Below, piece by piece: positions 1 through 10,148 of a stretch of DNA of 58,815 bases (position 1 is its first letter; every line of letters starts with the position of its first letter). Position numbers and translations under genes: made by a program. This DNA is from an uncultured Lachnospiraceae bacterium (lineage in GTDB: Bacteria; Bacillota; Clostridia; Lachnospirales; Lachnospiraceae). The stretch lies in contig CAJUSO010000018.1 of assembly GCA_910588965.1 (NCBI GenBank), forward strand, positions 1-58,815, in the 5' to 3' direction. The notes below the pieces were generated by a model. It was not told where the DNA came from. It did not search any database and saw only the letters and a list, made by a program, of their open reading frames with translations.

Positions 1-2
1 TG

Positions 3-3000
3 GTTATCTCAGATACCACCTGGGAGAACCCTGGCTATATCAATGTGGAGCTGAACCGTGCGGCAAAGGGCGTCCTGGAACTGGACGACGGCATGGAAGT
101 CCTCCAGATGTCCCCAAGCATTAAGCTGAGGATCAATGTGAACCGCGCCATGGGGAAGAATTTCCGCGCGAAATTCTCCTATGATGCAGTAGAGCTTAGC
201 CCTGTTGCGATTACGAAGGTGGGCATGGACGGGGACGACCTGCAGGTTACGATTGAGAAATCTGCCAATGCGGATAGCTATTTGGTACAGGTTGGCACAG
301 AAAGCGGCCATTATACCAAGACCGTGGAAACCAAGAAAAATGTCGTGACCATCTATGGCTTGACGCCAGGCGAGACCTATTACCTGGCCGCACAGGCCAA
401 AAATGGGGATTCGGTAAGCGGACTGGGCGAGGAAGCTTCTTATACCATACCAGGGATGGCCGAGTTCCACGATGAATTTGAGAATTTTGATAAAATGCTC
501 TCTTATACATCCGCTTGGGGGCTGGATGCGGGCAACCCCGGCAACTTTAACGGCGATATCACCCGGATTAAAAGGAATACGAATACGGTGCAGTCCTTTA
601 CCTACATGCTGCCTGGGCTCCAGGAATTCCATCTGGAGACCTACGGATATGATAAGGATTTAGGGGTTATCCGCCTCTATACATCCGAGGACGGCGTAAG
701 CTGGACGGAGCAGGAGTATGATCTTTTGGGCATTACGCCGACAACGGCTTGGTTCCGGGAGATGATTTCCACGCCGGAGTCGGGTGTCAATAAAGGGGCG
801 AATTATTTAAAAGTTGAGGTGGAAAAGCATAGGACCAAAGCCTGGGCGCCCCAGTTTACGAAGTTTGATGCAACGATGCGCAGCAACAGCGACAGGAAGA
901 CCATTAAGGATACGCTTCTCAACGAAGGCAGGCTGTATGAGGCCAGCAATGTGGAATTTGTATCCAACAGCGATGCAGAAGCCTTCGGCGGCGATACAGA
1001 CCTGGTACGCGCCACTGCCGCAGACAATGGGCTGCTTTACAGCTGGACCAACATCCAAGATGCAGAAGTGAGCGCTTATGTGAAGGATGGCGGCAGGCTT
1101 CTGGCATATGCCTCTGAAGACGGGGAGGCCTTTGTGGCTGCAAGCGTGGCTGCAGAAAGCCAGGGGGCAGGCAGCGCCGGCTACACGAAAACCGTTTTCT
1201 CCATCCCCTGCAAGGAGGATGGCAGGAATTACCTGAAGCTTGTCCTGGAAGGCGATATTGTCCTGTCCGACGTTACTTTTGATTATAAGCCGGATAATGT
1301 GCCTGTCCAAAAAGTCCGTTTTGCAGACAGCCGCCTTGACGGCGTGATTGGGTACGATGCCGTGCCCCTGGTAAAGACAGCGCCCATGAACGGGGTAAGC
1401 GAATTAAATTACGGCACGGATGACAGTGAGGTTGCAAAATATAACAATGGCACGCTGCAGTTTTTGGGGCAGGGCGATACAAAGGCAGCCGTTACGGTAA
1501 GCGGCGCTGCGGTATCCGCAGAGCTTCCTTTGACCGTCTATAAGGATATGTGCCTGAATAAGCCTGTATCTGCCAGCAGTGCGCATACGGCCTATCCAAC
1601 TTCCCATGCGGTAGATACCAATACGACCGTGACCCGTTGGCAGTCCAATACGGAACAGGCAGAGTGGTTCCAAGTGGATATGGGGGAAGGCACATCCTTT
1701 GACGCCATTGATATCCAGTGGTATTCCAATGGGGAAGATTATGACCTTCTGGTTTCTGATGACGGCACGGAGTGGAAAACCCTGAAAGAAATGAGGGGGC
1801 AGGAAAGCGGGGGATATGTGCGTTTTGATTTCCCAGAAACGATGCAGGCCCGCTATTTAAAGATGCAGGGCATCAGCGAGAGCCAGTATTCCTTCTTCTC
1901 CATCCGGGCGCTGCAAAAGAAAGGGGATGGGAGTGCGCCGGACGTAGAAGCCTGGAACATGGCCATTGGCAAGAAGGCTTCCTGCAGCAGCTATGATACC
2001 GGCGGGGCAGCCGCTTATCCGGAAAGCAATGCAATTGATGGGAATACCGGTACCCGATGGGCTTCCGCCAGAAGCGACGACCAGTGGTATATGGTAGATT
2101 TGGGCGAGACCTCTACCGTAGAGAAAATAAATATCCTCTGGGAAGCCGCAGCCGGGAAAGAATATAAGGTCCAGATTTCCGATGACGCTGAAACATGGAC
2201 AGATATGGTCTATGAAAAAAATAACACTGGGGCCGGTTGGAAGAATTACACCCTCCCGCAGTCATATGACGGGCGTTATGTAAGGATGCTTGGGATAAAG
2301 CGCGTGAGCCAATATGGCTATTCCATGTATGAATTTGAAATCATCGGCACCAATGCCAACGCGACGACCGTACAGAAAATAGATGAGATTTCTGTGGAGC
2401 CGCAGGAACTCAGCCTGCTGCCAGGCCAGACTGCCCCCTTGTCCGTGCGGACAAAGCCAGAGGTAAACAGCATCAGCATAGGATGGAAATCCACCAATCC
2501 AGAACTGGTGTCAGTTACCCAGTCAGGCACTGTAACAGCCAAAGGATCTGCCGGGACAGCGTCTGTGATAGCCTATTCCATTTTAGACGAGTCTGTCCAG
2601 GCAGCATGTGAGGTGAAAATCACAGCATATGCCGGTGAGCCTGTAAAAGTGGAATCCGTTAAGCTGAAAACCCCAGGGGAGGCATTCTGGTGCGGGAATA
2701 CCTATGATTTGGCAGCAGATATCCTGCCGGAAAATGCAACAAATAAAGCCCTTACTTATACCAGCAGCAACCCCAAAGTGGCTTCTGTCAGCGTAAGCGG
2801 CCGGTTAACAGCCATAACGGCAGGAAAGGCTGTCATTACCGTTAGGAGCGTATCTTCTGGCCTGACAGACACAATGGAAATAGAAGTAAGGGACGCAGAC
2901 CGTGAAGCTGTAGACGCAGCCATCCAGAAAATAGAAGGGATTGGGACGGTAACCCTGGAATCCGAGGCGGCTATCCAAGCAGCGCGCCAGGCTTACGACG

Positions 3001-5363
3001 CTTTGACAGCAGCCCAGAAGGAGCTGGTAGGGCAAGAACTGGCAGAGATATTAGAAGCCGCGGAAGCAAGGCTCAACGTATTGAAACAGGAAGCTGCAGA
3101 CCAGGAAGCTGTAAATGCAGCCATCCAGAAAATAGAAGGGATTGGGACAGTAACCCTGGGATCCGAGGCGGCCATCCAGGCAGCACGCCAGGCCTATGAC
3201 GCTTTGACAGCAGCCCAGAAGGAATTGGTAAGCCAAGAAACCGTAGGAAAATTAGAAGCCGCGGAAGCAAGGCTCAATGTGCTGAAACAGGAAGCCGCAG
3301 ACCAGGAAGCTGCAGACGCAGCCATCCAGAAAATAGAAGGGATTGGGACAGTAACCCTGGGATCCGAGGCGGCCATCCAGGCAGCACGCCAGGCCTATGA
3401 CGCTTTGACAGCAGCCCAGAAGAAATTAGTAAGCCAAGAAACCGTCAGAAAACTAGAAGCCGCGGAAGCAAGGCTCATCGTACTGAAACAGGAAGCTGCA
3501 GACCAGGAGGCCGCAGATGTGGTGTCCAGGCAGATTGAAGGGATCGGGACAGTGACACTGGGATCCGAGGAAGCAATCGTGTCTGCGCGGCAAGCCTATG
3601 ACGCTTTGACAGTAGCCCAGAAGGAATTGGTAAGCCAAGAAACCGTAGGAAAATTAGAAGCCGCGGAAGCAAGGCTCAACGTACTGAAGCAGGAAGCCGC
3701 AGACCAGGAGGCCGCAGATGTGGTGTCCAGGCAGATTGAAGCCATAGGAGAAGTGACGGTGGAATCTGAGGAAGCAATCGTGTCTGCACGGCAAGCCTAT
3801 GACGCCCTGACAGCAGCACAGAAGAAGTGGGTAAGTGCAGGAACCTTGGCTCTTTTGGAGCAGGCAGAGCAAGAACTGGTAGTGAAAAAGCAAGAAGCTG
3901 CAGACTTGGCGGCGGCTAAAGCGGTAGAAGATAAGATTGCAGGGATTGGCCAGGTAACCTTAGAGTCTGGCTTATCAATCACAGAAGCCCGCAATGCCTA
4001 TGAAGCTTTAACAGATACACAGAAAGCCTTGGTCCCGGCAGGGGCACTGGAGGTTTTGGCAAATGCGGAGGCAGAATGGAAGGCGCTGAAAGACCAGGCT
4101 GAACAAGATGAATTGGATCAGGCAGCAGCAAATGCAGTTATCCAGAAGATTGCAGGGATTGGCAGCGTGACACTGGGATCCGAGACAGTCATCGCAGAAG
4201 CCCGTGCCGCCTATGAAGGGCTGACCGCAGCCCAAAAAGCCCTGGTAGGCCAGGAGACGTTAGGGACGCTAGAGGAGGCAGAAGCCCTCTTGCAGGAACT
4301 GAAAGAGGAAGAAGAACGCAGACAAGCTGACCGGGAAGCCGCCAATAAAGTGAAAGCGCTGATACGGGCTCTTGGAAATGTAACGCTTGCAAGCAAGGCA
4401 CAGATTATAGAGGCACGCGCTGCCTATGAAGCATTGACAGGCACGCAAAAGGAACTGGTGGGGGAAGCGCTTCACACACTGGAGGTAGCAGAGGCCACGC
4501 TGGAATTTCTTGAAACAGAGGCGAAGCCCGTACAGATTCCGCGTCCCCAGATTCAGGTAAAGAGCTGTATTTCCAAAAATACGGCTGGAAGGGTAAAAAT
4601 TTCTTTTGCAAAGCCGAAAGAAGGGCAGAAGATTGCCGTATACCGCAAGGTAGGCACGAAAGTAACGCTTGTAGGGCAGACAACGGCAGGCGTACTCTAT
4701 GACAGCAAACCGGCAAGCGGGAAGAAAGCATATTATTACGCAAAGGCAATCGCAGTGGATACTGCGAAGTACAAAGACAGTGAAAACAGCGCACAAGTGT
4801 CCCTGTCCATCCCTTCTAATACGTCAAAAGTGACAGCGAAACAGAGCGGCGCAAACCGCGTGAAAGTCACTTGGAAGAAAGTAAATGGGGCGGCGAAGTA
4901 TTATATTTACCGTTCAGAGATAAAAGACAAAGGCTTTGTGAAAATAGCTACGGTATCTGCTTCCAAGCTTTCCTATTTGGATAAGAAAGCCAAAGCGGGG
5001 CACAAGTACTATTATAAAGTGGTTACAGAAAAGAAATCTACCTACAGCAGCGGCAATGCTTCCAAAGCCGCAGCCGTAGCAGCCCTGCCGCCCAATACCA
5101 AAAAGGTAACGGCAAAGCAGTCCGGGGCAAAAGGCATAAAGGTCACTTGGAAGAAAGCCAAAGGTGCGTCAACGTACCATGTTTACCGTTCGGTTAAAAA
5201 GGATAAGGGCTTCGTAAAGATTGCCAAAGTATCCGCTTCCAAACTGTCCTATTTGGATAAGAAAGCTAAGGCAGGGAAGAAGTATTATTATAAGGTCGTG
5301 ACGGAAAAGAAAGGCCTCTATAGCAGCGGTAAAGTTTCAAATGCTGTGAAAGTGAAGAAATAG
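3..5363 (+). CDS. Secreted multidomain carbohydrate-binding protein, 5'-truncated by window edge
   Basis: The frame is open to the left edge, so the N-terminus, signal peptide and any catalytic domain lie outside. In order: a short beta-rich segment, an FN3-like domain (about 195-450), two beta-sandwich-like modules (about 455-1300), two discoidin/F5-8 type C (CBM32) domains (about 1546-1925 and 1950-2350, with the W-x-V-D-x-G-x motifs WFQVDMG and WYMVDLG), two Big2 Ig-like domains (about 2385-2880), eight helical repeats of 67-71 residues (2910-4529) and three FN3-like C-terminal modules (about 4545-5363), rich in Lys and Tyr. There is no LPXTG or membrane tail. CBM32 domains bind terminal sugars, and in gut Clostridia such tails are usually attached to glycoside hydrolases acting on mucin or plant glycans. 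A glycosidase identity is only inferred. The gene ends with TAG, followed by a hairpin. Confidence 0.85.
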   Translation, partial: VISDTTWENPGYINVELNRAAKGVLELDDGMEVLQMSPSIKLRINVNRAMGKNFRAKFSYDAVELSPVAITKVGMDGDDLQVTIEKSANADSYLVQVGTESGHYTKTVETKKNVVTIYGLTPGETYYLAAQAKNGDSVSGLGEEASYTIPGMAEFHDEFENFDKMLSYTSAWGLDAGNPGNFNGDITRIKRNTNTVQSFTYMLPGLQEFHLETYGYDKDLGVIRLYTSEDGVSWTEQEYDLLGITPTTAWFREMISTPESGVNKGANYLKVEVEKHRTKAWAPQFTKFDATMRSNSDRKTIKDTLLNEGRLYEASNVEFVSNSDAEAFGGDTDLVRATAADNGLLYSWTNIQDAEVSAYVKDGGRLLAYASEDGEAFVAASVAAESQGAGSAGYTKTVFSIPCKEDGRNYLKLVLEGDIVLSDVTFDYKPDNVPVQKVRFADSRLDGVIGYDAVPLVKTAPMNGVSELNYGTDDSEVAKYNNGTLQFLGQGDTKAAVTVSGAAVSAELPLTVYKDMCLNKPVSASSAHTAYPTSHAVDTNTTVTRWQSNTEQAEWFQVDMGEGTSFDAIDIQWYSNGEDYDLLVSDDGTEWKTLKEMRGQESGGYVRFDFPETMQARYLKMQGISESQYSFFSIRALQKKGDGSAPDVEAWNMAIGKKASCSSYDTGGAAAYPESNAIDGNTGTRWASARSDDQWYMVDLGETSTVEKINILWEAAAGKEYKVQISDDAETWTDMVYEKNNTGAGWKNYTLPQSYDGRYVRMLGIKRVSQYGYSMYEFEIIGTNANATTVQKIDEISVEPQELSLLPGQTAPLSVRTKPEVNSISIGWKSTNPELVSVTQSGTVTAKGSAGTASVIAYSILDESVQAACEVKITAYAGEPVKVESVKLKTPGEAFWCGNTYDLAADILPENATNKALTYTSSNPKVASVSVSGRLTAITAGKAVITVRSVSSGLTDTMEIEVRDADREAVDAAIQKIEGIGTVTLESEAAIQAARQAYDALTAAQKELVGQELAEILEAAEARLNVLKQEAADQEAVNAAIQKIEGIGTVTLGSEAAIQAARQAYDALTAAQKELVSQETVGKLEAAEARLNVLKQEAADQEAADAAIQKIEGIGTVTLGSEAAIQAARQAYDALTAAQKKLVSQETVRKLEAAEARLIVLKQEAADQEAADVVSRQIEGIGTVTLGSEEAIVSARQAYDALTVAQKELVSQETVGKLEAAEARLNVLKQEAADQEAADVVSRQIEAIGEVTVESEEAIVSARQAYDALTAAQKKWVSAGTLALLEQAEQELVVKKQEAADLAAAKAVEDKIAGIGQVTLESGLSITEARNAYEALTDTQKALVPAGALEVLANAEAEWKALKDQAEQDELDQAAANAVIQKIAGIGSVTLGSETVIAEARAAYEGLTAAQKALVGQETLGTLEEAEALLQELKEEEERRQADREAANKVKALIRALGNVTLASKAQIIEARAAYEALTGTQKELVGEALHTLEVAEATLEFLETEAKPVQIPRPQIQVKSCISKNTAGRVKISFAKPKEGQKIAVYRKVGTKVTLVGQTTAGVLYDSKPASGKKAYYYAKAIAVDTAKYKDSENSAQVSLSIPSNTSKVTAKQSGANRVKVTWKKVNGAAKYYIYRSEIKDKGFVKIATVSASKLSYLDKKAKAGHKYYYKVVTEKKSTYSSGNASKAAAVAALPPNTKKVTAKQSGAKGIKVTWKKAKGASTYHVYRSVKKDKGFVKIAKVSASKLSYLDKKAKAGKKYYYKVVTEKKGLYSSGKVSNAVKVKK
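2910..4529 (+). repeat. Eight in-frame tandem repeats of about 201 bp
   Basis: Repeat starts are at 2910, 3111, 3312, 3513, 3714, 3915, 4128 and 4341. The first five have an exact 201-bp period, and two later units are 213 bp. The core of each unit contains I-x-x-I-G-x-V-T-L, then A-R-x-A-Y-(D/E)-A-L-T, Q-K-x-L-V and a long charged helix. Units 1-4 are nearly identical at DNA level, suggesting recent duplication or gene conversion, while units 5-8 have diverged. The repeats probably form a helical stalk holding the binding domains away from the cell surface. Confidence 0.9.
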
Positions 5364-5369
5364 GCAAAA

Positions 5370-5410
5370 AACAACAGGGATTCCCAGAAGCAGGGGGAAT
5401 CCCTGTTGTT
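5370..5410 (-). terminator. Intrinsic terminator, probably bidirectional
   Basis: A perfect 16-bp stem (5370-5385 pairs with 5395-5410) with a 9-base loop. Read on the minus strand the stem is followed by six T, so it suits the CPBP protease gene ending at 5427. On the plus strand it lies 7 bases after the surface-protein stop but lacks a good T tract. Confidence 0.85.
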
Positions 5411-5426
5411 CCCTTAAGCGGCCGGA

Positions 5427-6305
5427 TTAATGGCAGGGATATGCCTCCCTCCTTTGGATGCCCTTCCGGTATAAGAAGAACCCTGCAACGGTTATCCCCG
5501 CTGCCGCTGTTACGACTGCCAAATGGATCCCTATAGAATTCCCGCCATAAGACAGGGCTTCCGGCGCGAAAGCCCCCCATAGGTTGAACATCATATGGAA
5601 CAGAACGGAGAGGTAGAGGCTGCCGCCTTTGTGGCAGACATAGCCGCAGAACAGCCCCGCTACAAAGGCATAAATCCCCTGTACCATGTTCCCATGGAAA
5701 GCTCCGAACAGGACAGACTGGAATATGTTGGCCATGAAAAAGGGCATGGCCCTGGAAGCGTATTTCAAAGTAACCCCCCGGAAAATCAATTCTTCGCTGA
5801 TGGGCGCTATCAGCACGGTATAAACCGCAAGGAGCGGCGTCATATCCCCAAACCCAATGCCTTCCATCATGCTCTGGTAGGTTTGGAACCATGCGGGACG
5901 GATGGCGGCAATCAGCATCACCATATAGGAGGATAGGTACTGCATCCCAAGCATCAGGAGGATCAATCCCCCTAACATGTGTGGGTTTACGATTGAGGAA
6001 GCCCTACGGCGGGGCGTATGCTTGGGCACAAAACGGACTTTGTACCAAATCCCCAGCGCGGCCGCTGCCAGGATAGCATAAACAGCCGTTATCCCAGCCA
6101 GGAATTGGCTGTCCGACGATATCTGGTAGATGGCGTTATCCAGGCCGGCGAGGGAAGAGCCGCGGACGGCCAGGGAGCCGTCTGCAAGCAAAACCAGCAT
6201 TTTGGCAAACACCCCGGCAAAAGTTACAACTATTTGGATTCCAAAGGCTAACAGCACGGGAAGCAGGCAGAATAGGATGCTTCCTATTTTCTTTAATATT
6301 TTCAT
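5427..6305 (-). CDS. CPBP family intramembrane glutamic endopeptidase
   Basis: A polytopic membrane protein of 292 residues. It carries the CPBP/Abi (CAAX protease-like) motifs in order: SEELIFRGV (the EExxxR motif), a FGAFHGN segment (FxxxH) and a C-terminal LFHMMFN (HxxxN-like). These residues form the active site in the Rce1/CPBP family. Bacterial members cleave or protect peptides at the membrane, sometimes in bacteriocin self-immunity; the substrate here is unknown. The start is the ATG at 6305, which has a GAAAGGA Shine-Dalgarno about 10 bases upstream; an in-frame GTG/ATG further upstream lacks one. The gene stands alone between convergent and divergent neighbours, with its own promoter (6440-6468) and terminator. 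Confidence 0.88.
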   Translation of the reverse strand: MKILKKIGSILFCLLPVLLAFGIQIVVTFAGVFAKMLVLLADGSLAVRGSSLAGLDNAIYQISSDSQFLAGITAVYAILAAAALGIWYKVRFVPKHTPRRRASSIVNPHMLGGLILLMLGMQYLSSYMVMLIAAIRPAWFQTYQSMMEGIGFGDMTPLLAVYTVLIAPISEELIFRGVTLKYASRAMPFFMANIFQSVLFGAFHGNMVQGIYAFVAGLFCGYVCHKGGSLYLSVLFHMMFNLWGAFAPEALSYGGNSIGIHLAVVTAAAGITVAGFFLYRKGIQRREAYPCH

Positions 6306-6439
6306 ATCTGGGCCGTCCTTTCTTTCCCCCATGCAGCGGGAAAACGCCATGCCAGTGCGCGGCGCCGCCGTAATCTTGCAGGGCGCCCTGCAAGATCCCA
6401 GGAAACAGGCAGGGTACGGGGGATTTCGTTTTTACACTA

Positions 6440-6468
6440 ATTATAGGGCTATCCAATCAAAAAATCAA
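6440..6468 (-). promoter_or_regulatory. SigA-type promoter of the CPBP protease gene
   Basis: On the minus strand, TTGATT (6468-6463), a 17-base spacer and a perfect TATAAT (6445-6440), about 135 bases upstream of the ATG at 6305. The long leader contains a GC-rich palindrome (around 6370-6400, GGGCGCCC-like) that may be structured. Confidence 0.75.
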
Positions 6469-6515
6469 GAGCCAGGCATTTCCCTCATTTTGGGATAGGA
6501 AAATTTCCCCTGATG

Positions 6516-6524
6516 TGTTAAAAT
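6516..6524 (+). promoter_or_regulatory. Possible extended -10 promoter of dnaE
   Basis: TGT followed by TAAAAT fits the extended -10 form TGn-TAnnnT, 34 bases upstream of the dnaE ATG. No convincing -35 is seen at the matching distance. Confidence 0.4.
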
Positions 6525-6557
6525 AGAACCAATTCACGATGAAAGGAGTCTCTTCCC

Positions 6558-9500
6558 ATGTCATTTGCGCATCTTCACGTCCATACAGAATACAGCCTTT
6601 TGGACGGTTCCAATAAAATAAAGGAATATGTGGCCCGTGTGAAAGAACTGGGCATGCATGCAGCCGCCATCACCGACCACGGCGTCATGTACGGCGTCAT
6701 TGATTTTTACCGTGCGGCCAAAGAGGCAGGCATCCGCCCGGTTTTGGGCTGCGAGGTTTATGTTGCCCCAGGATCCCGCTTTGACCGTGAAAAGGTAGAG
6801 GGGGAAGACCGCTATTTCCACCTCATCCTGCTGGCGGAGAATAACCAGGGCTATGCTAATTTAATGAAAATTGTATCCAGGGGATTTACGGAAGGCTACT
6901 ATTACAGGCCAAGGATAGACCGGGAACTTCTTCTGGCTTACCACGAAGGCATCATTGCCCTAAGCGCCTGCCTGGCGGGGGAAGTGCAGAAACTCTTGGC
7001 CAGGGGCTTATACGAAGAGGCGGGGAAAACGGCGCTGTGGTATCAGGATACCTTTGGCCAGGGCAATTATTTCCTGGAACTGCAGGACCATGGCCTGCCG
7101 GAGCAGAAGCATGTGAACCAGCAGCTCCTGCGGCTGAGCCAGGATACCGGCATCCCCTTAGTGGCCACAAACGACGTCCATTACACCTATAGCACGGACG
7201 TGGATTCCCACGATATCCTGCTGTGCATCCAGACAGGCAAGAAATTGGCGGATGAAAACCGCATGCGGTACGAAGGCGGGCAATATTATGTAAAGTCCGA
7301 GGCACAGATGCGCGAACTTTTCCCCTATGCCCTGGAGGCCTTGGAGAATACCCAGAAAATCGCAGACAGGTGCCAGGTAGAGATTGAATTCGGCGTCACT
7401 AAGCTGCCCAAATTTGATGTCCCAGAAGGGTATGATTCCTGGGGGTATCTGAATAAATTATGTTACGAAGGCCTATCCCGCCGGTATCCGGCCAAGGACG
7501 GCATGGTTACAATCCCAGGCAGAAAAGCCCCCGTCCCCTACAAAGAAGTTGAGGGGCAGCTCCAGTACGAATTAGGCATTATCCAGCAAATGGGATATGT
7601 GGATTATTTCCTGATTGTCTGGGATTTCATCCATTTTGCCAGGGAGCATGGGATTGCAGTGGGGCCGGGGCGCGGCAGCGCGGCAGGCTCTGTGGTGTCC
7701 TATACCTTGGAGATTACCAATATCGACCCGCTGCGCTACAGCCTGATTTTTGAGCGCTTCCTCAACCCAGAGCGGGTGACGATGCCAGATATAGACATTG
7801 ATTTCTGTGTGGAACGCAGGCAGGAAGTGATTGACTATGTGAGCCAGAAATACGGCAAGGACCGTGTGGTGCAGATTGTCACCTTTGGTACTATGGCGGC
7901 CCGGGGCGTAATCCGGGATGTGGGGCGGGTGATGGATCTGCCCTATGCCTTTGTGGATTCCATTGCCAAGCAGGTTCCTATGGAACTTGGGATTACCATT
8001 GACAAGGCGCTGGACATGAACCGGGAGCTTCAAAGCCTCTATAAGGACGATGAGCGCGTGGCGCGCCTGATTGATATGTCCAAGCGCTTGGAAGGCCTGC
8101 CCAGGCATACGTCCATGCATGCGGCAGGGGTTGTCATCAGCTCAAAGGCTGTAGATGAGTTTGTACCCCTTTCCCGCGGGGCAGACGGCGCCATCACCAC
8201 CCAGTTTACGATGACTACCTTGGAGGAATTGGGCCTCCTGAAAATGGATTTCCTGGGGCTCCGGAACCTGACCGTGCTGCAGGACGCCGTCCGCCTCATC
8301 CAGGAGAACCGAAAGGTGCCTTTAGACATTGACAATATCGATTTCAATGACAAGGCTGTGCTGGATTCCCTGGGGACAGGCAGGACAGAGGGCGTCTTCC
8401 AGCTGGAAAGCGCCGGGATGAAAAGTTTTATGAAGGAACTAAAGCCCCAGAGCCTGGAGGACGTGATTGCAGGGATATCCCTCTACCGGCCAGGCCCGAT
8501 GGATTTCATCCCTGCTTATATCCGGGGCAAGAACAAGCCGGATACTGTCACCTATGACTGCCCGCAGCTGGAGCCCATCCTGGCGCCTACCTATGGGTGC
8601 ATCGTCTACCAGGAGCAGGTAATGCAGATTGTGCGGGATCTGGCAGGCTATACCTTAGGGCGCAGCGACTTGGTGCGGCGCGCCATGTCCAAGAAGAAGG
8701 CCTCCGTGATGGAGCAGGAACGGAAAAATTTCGTCTATGGGAACCCCGAGGAGGGGGTGCCTGGCTGTATCAGCAACGGGATCAGCGAGGGTGTGGCAAA
8801 CCGGATATTTGATGAGATGACGGACTTTGCAAAATATGCCTTCAATAAGTCCCATGCGGCGGCCTATGCGGTGGTGGCCTACCAGACGGCATATCTGAAA
8901 TATTACTACCCGGTGGAGTATATGGCCTCCTTGATGAGTTCCGTAATGAGCCATGTCACTAAGATTTCCGAATATATCTTTACCTGCAGGCAGATGGGGA
9001 TCCCGGTGCTGCCGCCCAGCGTCAATGAAGGGGAGAGCCATTTTTCCGTGTCAGGGGGGAGCATCCGTTATGGGCTTTCGGCCATTAAGAGCATTAGCCA
9101 TGTGTTTATCGAAAAGCTTTGCGAGGAACGCCGGGAGCATGGGCCGTTCCTTAGCCTGAAGGATTTCCTGGAGCGGATGGCAAAGCGGGAGGTAAATAAG
9201 CGGATGGTGGAGAATTTGATTAAAAGCGGGGCCTTGGATGGCCTGGGCGCCACCAGGAAGCAGGGGATGATGGCTTATGCAGGGATAATGGACAGCATTG
9301 CCCAGGAAAGGAAACATAACATGGCAGGGCAGATGACGCTGTTTGAGTTTGCAGGGGAGGAAGCAAAAGCAGATTTTGAGGTGAAGCTGCCGGATGTGGG
9401 GGAATACCCCAAGGAAACCTACTTAGGGTTTGAGAAAGAAGTGCTGGGGATTTATATCAGCGGCCACCCCTTGGAAGAATACGAAGAAAAATGGCGCAAG

Positions 9501-10082
9501 AACATCACCCGGGTCACGGCGGATTTTATGCTGGACGAAGAGACGGGGCAGGCAAAGGTCCTGGACGGCGAAATTGCCACGGTAGGCGGTATGATTGTGG
9601 ACAAGACTGTGAAATATACCAAGCAGAACCAGATGATGGCGTTCCTTACCCTGGAGGATTTGGTAGGCACATTGGAAATCATTATATTCCCCAAGAGTTA
9701 TGAGAAGGCTAGCCACCTGCTGGAGGTGGACGGGAAGGTATTTGTACGGGGGCGTGTTTCCGCAGAGGAAGAAAAAAACAGCAAGCTGATCTGCGAGAAG
9801 GTGTATTCTTTTGACGACACCAAGAAGGAACTTTGGCTGCAGTTCCCCAACCGGAGGGCATATGAAGAAAAGGAAGCCCAGCTGTTGGACATGATAAAGG
9901 AAAGCGATGGGAAAGACAGCGTGGTAATCTATATTTCGGGCGAAAAAATGATGAAACGGCTGCCGCCCAGCTGGAATATTGGTATTTTCCCAGGGGTAAT
10001 CAACAGATTGACTAATTTTTTGGGCGGAAAAAATGTAAAAGTTGTTGAAAAGGGCATTGAAAATCTTGGCAAAAGAGATTAG
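6558..10082 (+). CDS. dnaE: DNA polymerase III alpha subunit (DnaE)
   Basis: Replicative C-family polymerase of 1174 residues, full length for DnaE and without the internal exonuclease of PolC. The N-terminal PHP domain begins HLHVHTEYS (residues 5-13). The palm carries GPGRGSAAGS and the catalytic PDIDIDF aspartates near residue 410. The fingers, the helix-hairpin-helix region and a C-terminal OB fold (about residues 1010-1060) follow. In Firmicutes, DnaE extends primers before hand-over to PolC and does lesion bypass. The ATG at 6558 has an AAAGGAG site 11 bases upstream. The stop is TAG. pfkA follows after 66 bases, the usual Clostridia order. Confidence 0.97.
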   Translation: MSFAHLHVHTEYSLLDGSNKIKEYVARVKELGMHAAAITDHGVMYGVIDFYRAAKEAGIRPVLGCEVYVAPGSRFDREKVEGEDRYFHLILLAENNQGYANLMKIVSRGFTEGYYYRPRIDRELLLAYHEGIIALSACLAGEVQKLLARGLYEEAGKTALWYQDTFGQGNYFLELQDHGLPEQKHVNQQLLRLSQDTGIPLVATNDVHYTYSTDVDSHDILLCIQTGKKLADENRMRYEGGQYYVKSEAQMRELFPYALEALENTQKIADRCQVEIEFGVTKLPKFDVPEGYDSWGYLNKLCYEGLSRRYPAKDGMVTIPGRKAPVPYKEVEGQLQYELGIIQQMGYVDYFLIVWDFIHFAREHGIAVGPGRGSAAGSVVSYTLEITNIDPLRYSLIFERFLNPERVTMPDIDIDFCVERRQEVIDYVSQKYGKDRVVQIVTFGTMAARGVIRDVGRVMDLPYAFVDSIAKQVPMELGITIDKALDMNRELQSLYKDDERVARLIDMSKRLEGLPRHTSMHAAGVVISSKAVDEFVPLSRGADGAITTQFTMTTLEELGLLKMDFLGLRNLTVLQDAVRLIQENRKVPLDIDNIDFNDKAVLDSLGTGRTEGVFQLESAGMKSFMKELKPQSLEDVIAGISLYRPGPMDFIPAYIRGKNKPDTVTYDCPQLEPILAPTYGCIVYQEQVMQIVRDLAGYTLGRSDLVRRAMSKKKASVMEQERKNFVYGNPEEGVPGCISNGISEGVANRIFDEMTDFAKYAFNKSHAAAYAVVAYQTAYLKYYYPVEYMASLMSSVMSHVTKISEYIFTCRQMGIPVLPPSVNEGESHFSVSGGSIRYGLSAIKSISHVFIEKLCEERREHGPFLSLKDFLERMAKREVNKRMVENLIKSGALDGLGATRKQGMMAYAGIMDSIAQERKHNMAGQMTLFEFAGEEAKADFEVKLPDVGEYPKETYLGFEKEVLGIYISGHPLEEYEEKWRKNITRVTADFMLDEETGQAKVLDGEIATVGGMIVDKTVKYTKQNQMMAFLTLEDLVGTLEIIIFPKSYEKASHLLEVDGKVFVRGRVSAEEEKNSKLICEKVYSFDDTKKELWLQFPNRRAYEEKEAQLLDMIKESDGKDSVVIYISGEKMMKRLPPSWNIGIFPGVINRLTNFLGGKNVKVVEKGIENLGKRD

Positions 10083-10148
10083 AATGTAAGAGAATGGAAA
10101 AATTCTGGCGACAGAGCGAATGATAGATGAAACAGGAGGGAACGGACA

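Noticed and set aside
2910..4529. Regular repeats as a possible CRISPR array
   Set aside because: The period is 201 bp, every unit is in frame and coding, and there are no unique spacers.
4269..4796. A 175-codon minus-strand frame opposite the surface gene
   Set aside because: It mirrors the repetitive coding strand, is rich in Cys, Phe and Leu as expected of an antisense reading, and lacks a start signal.
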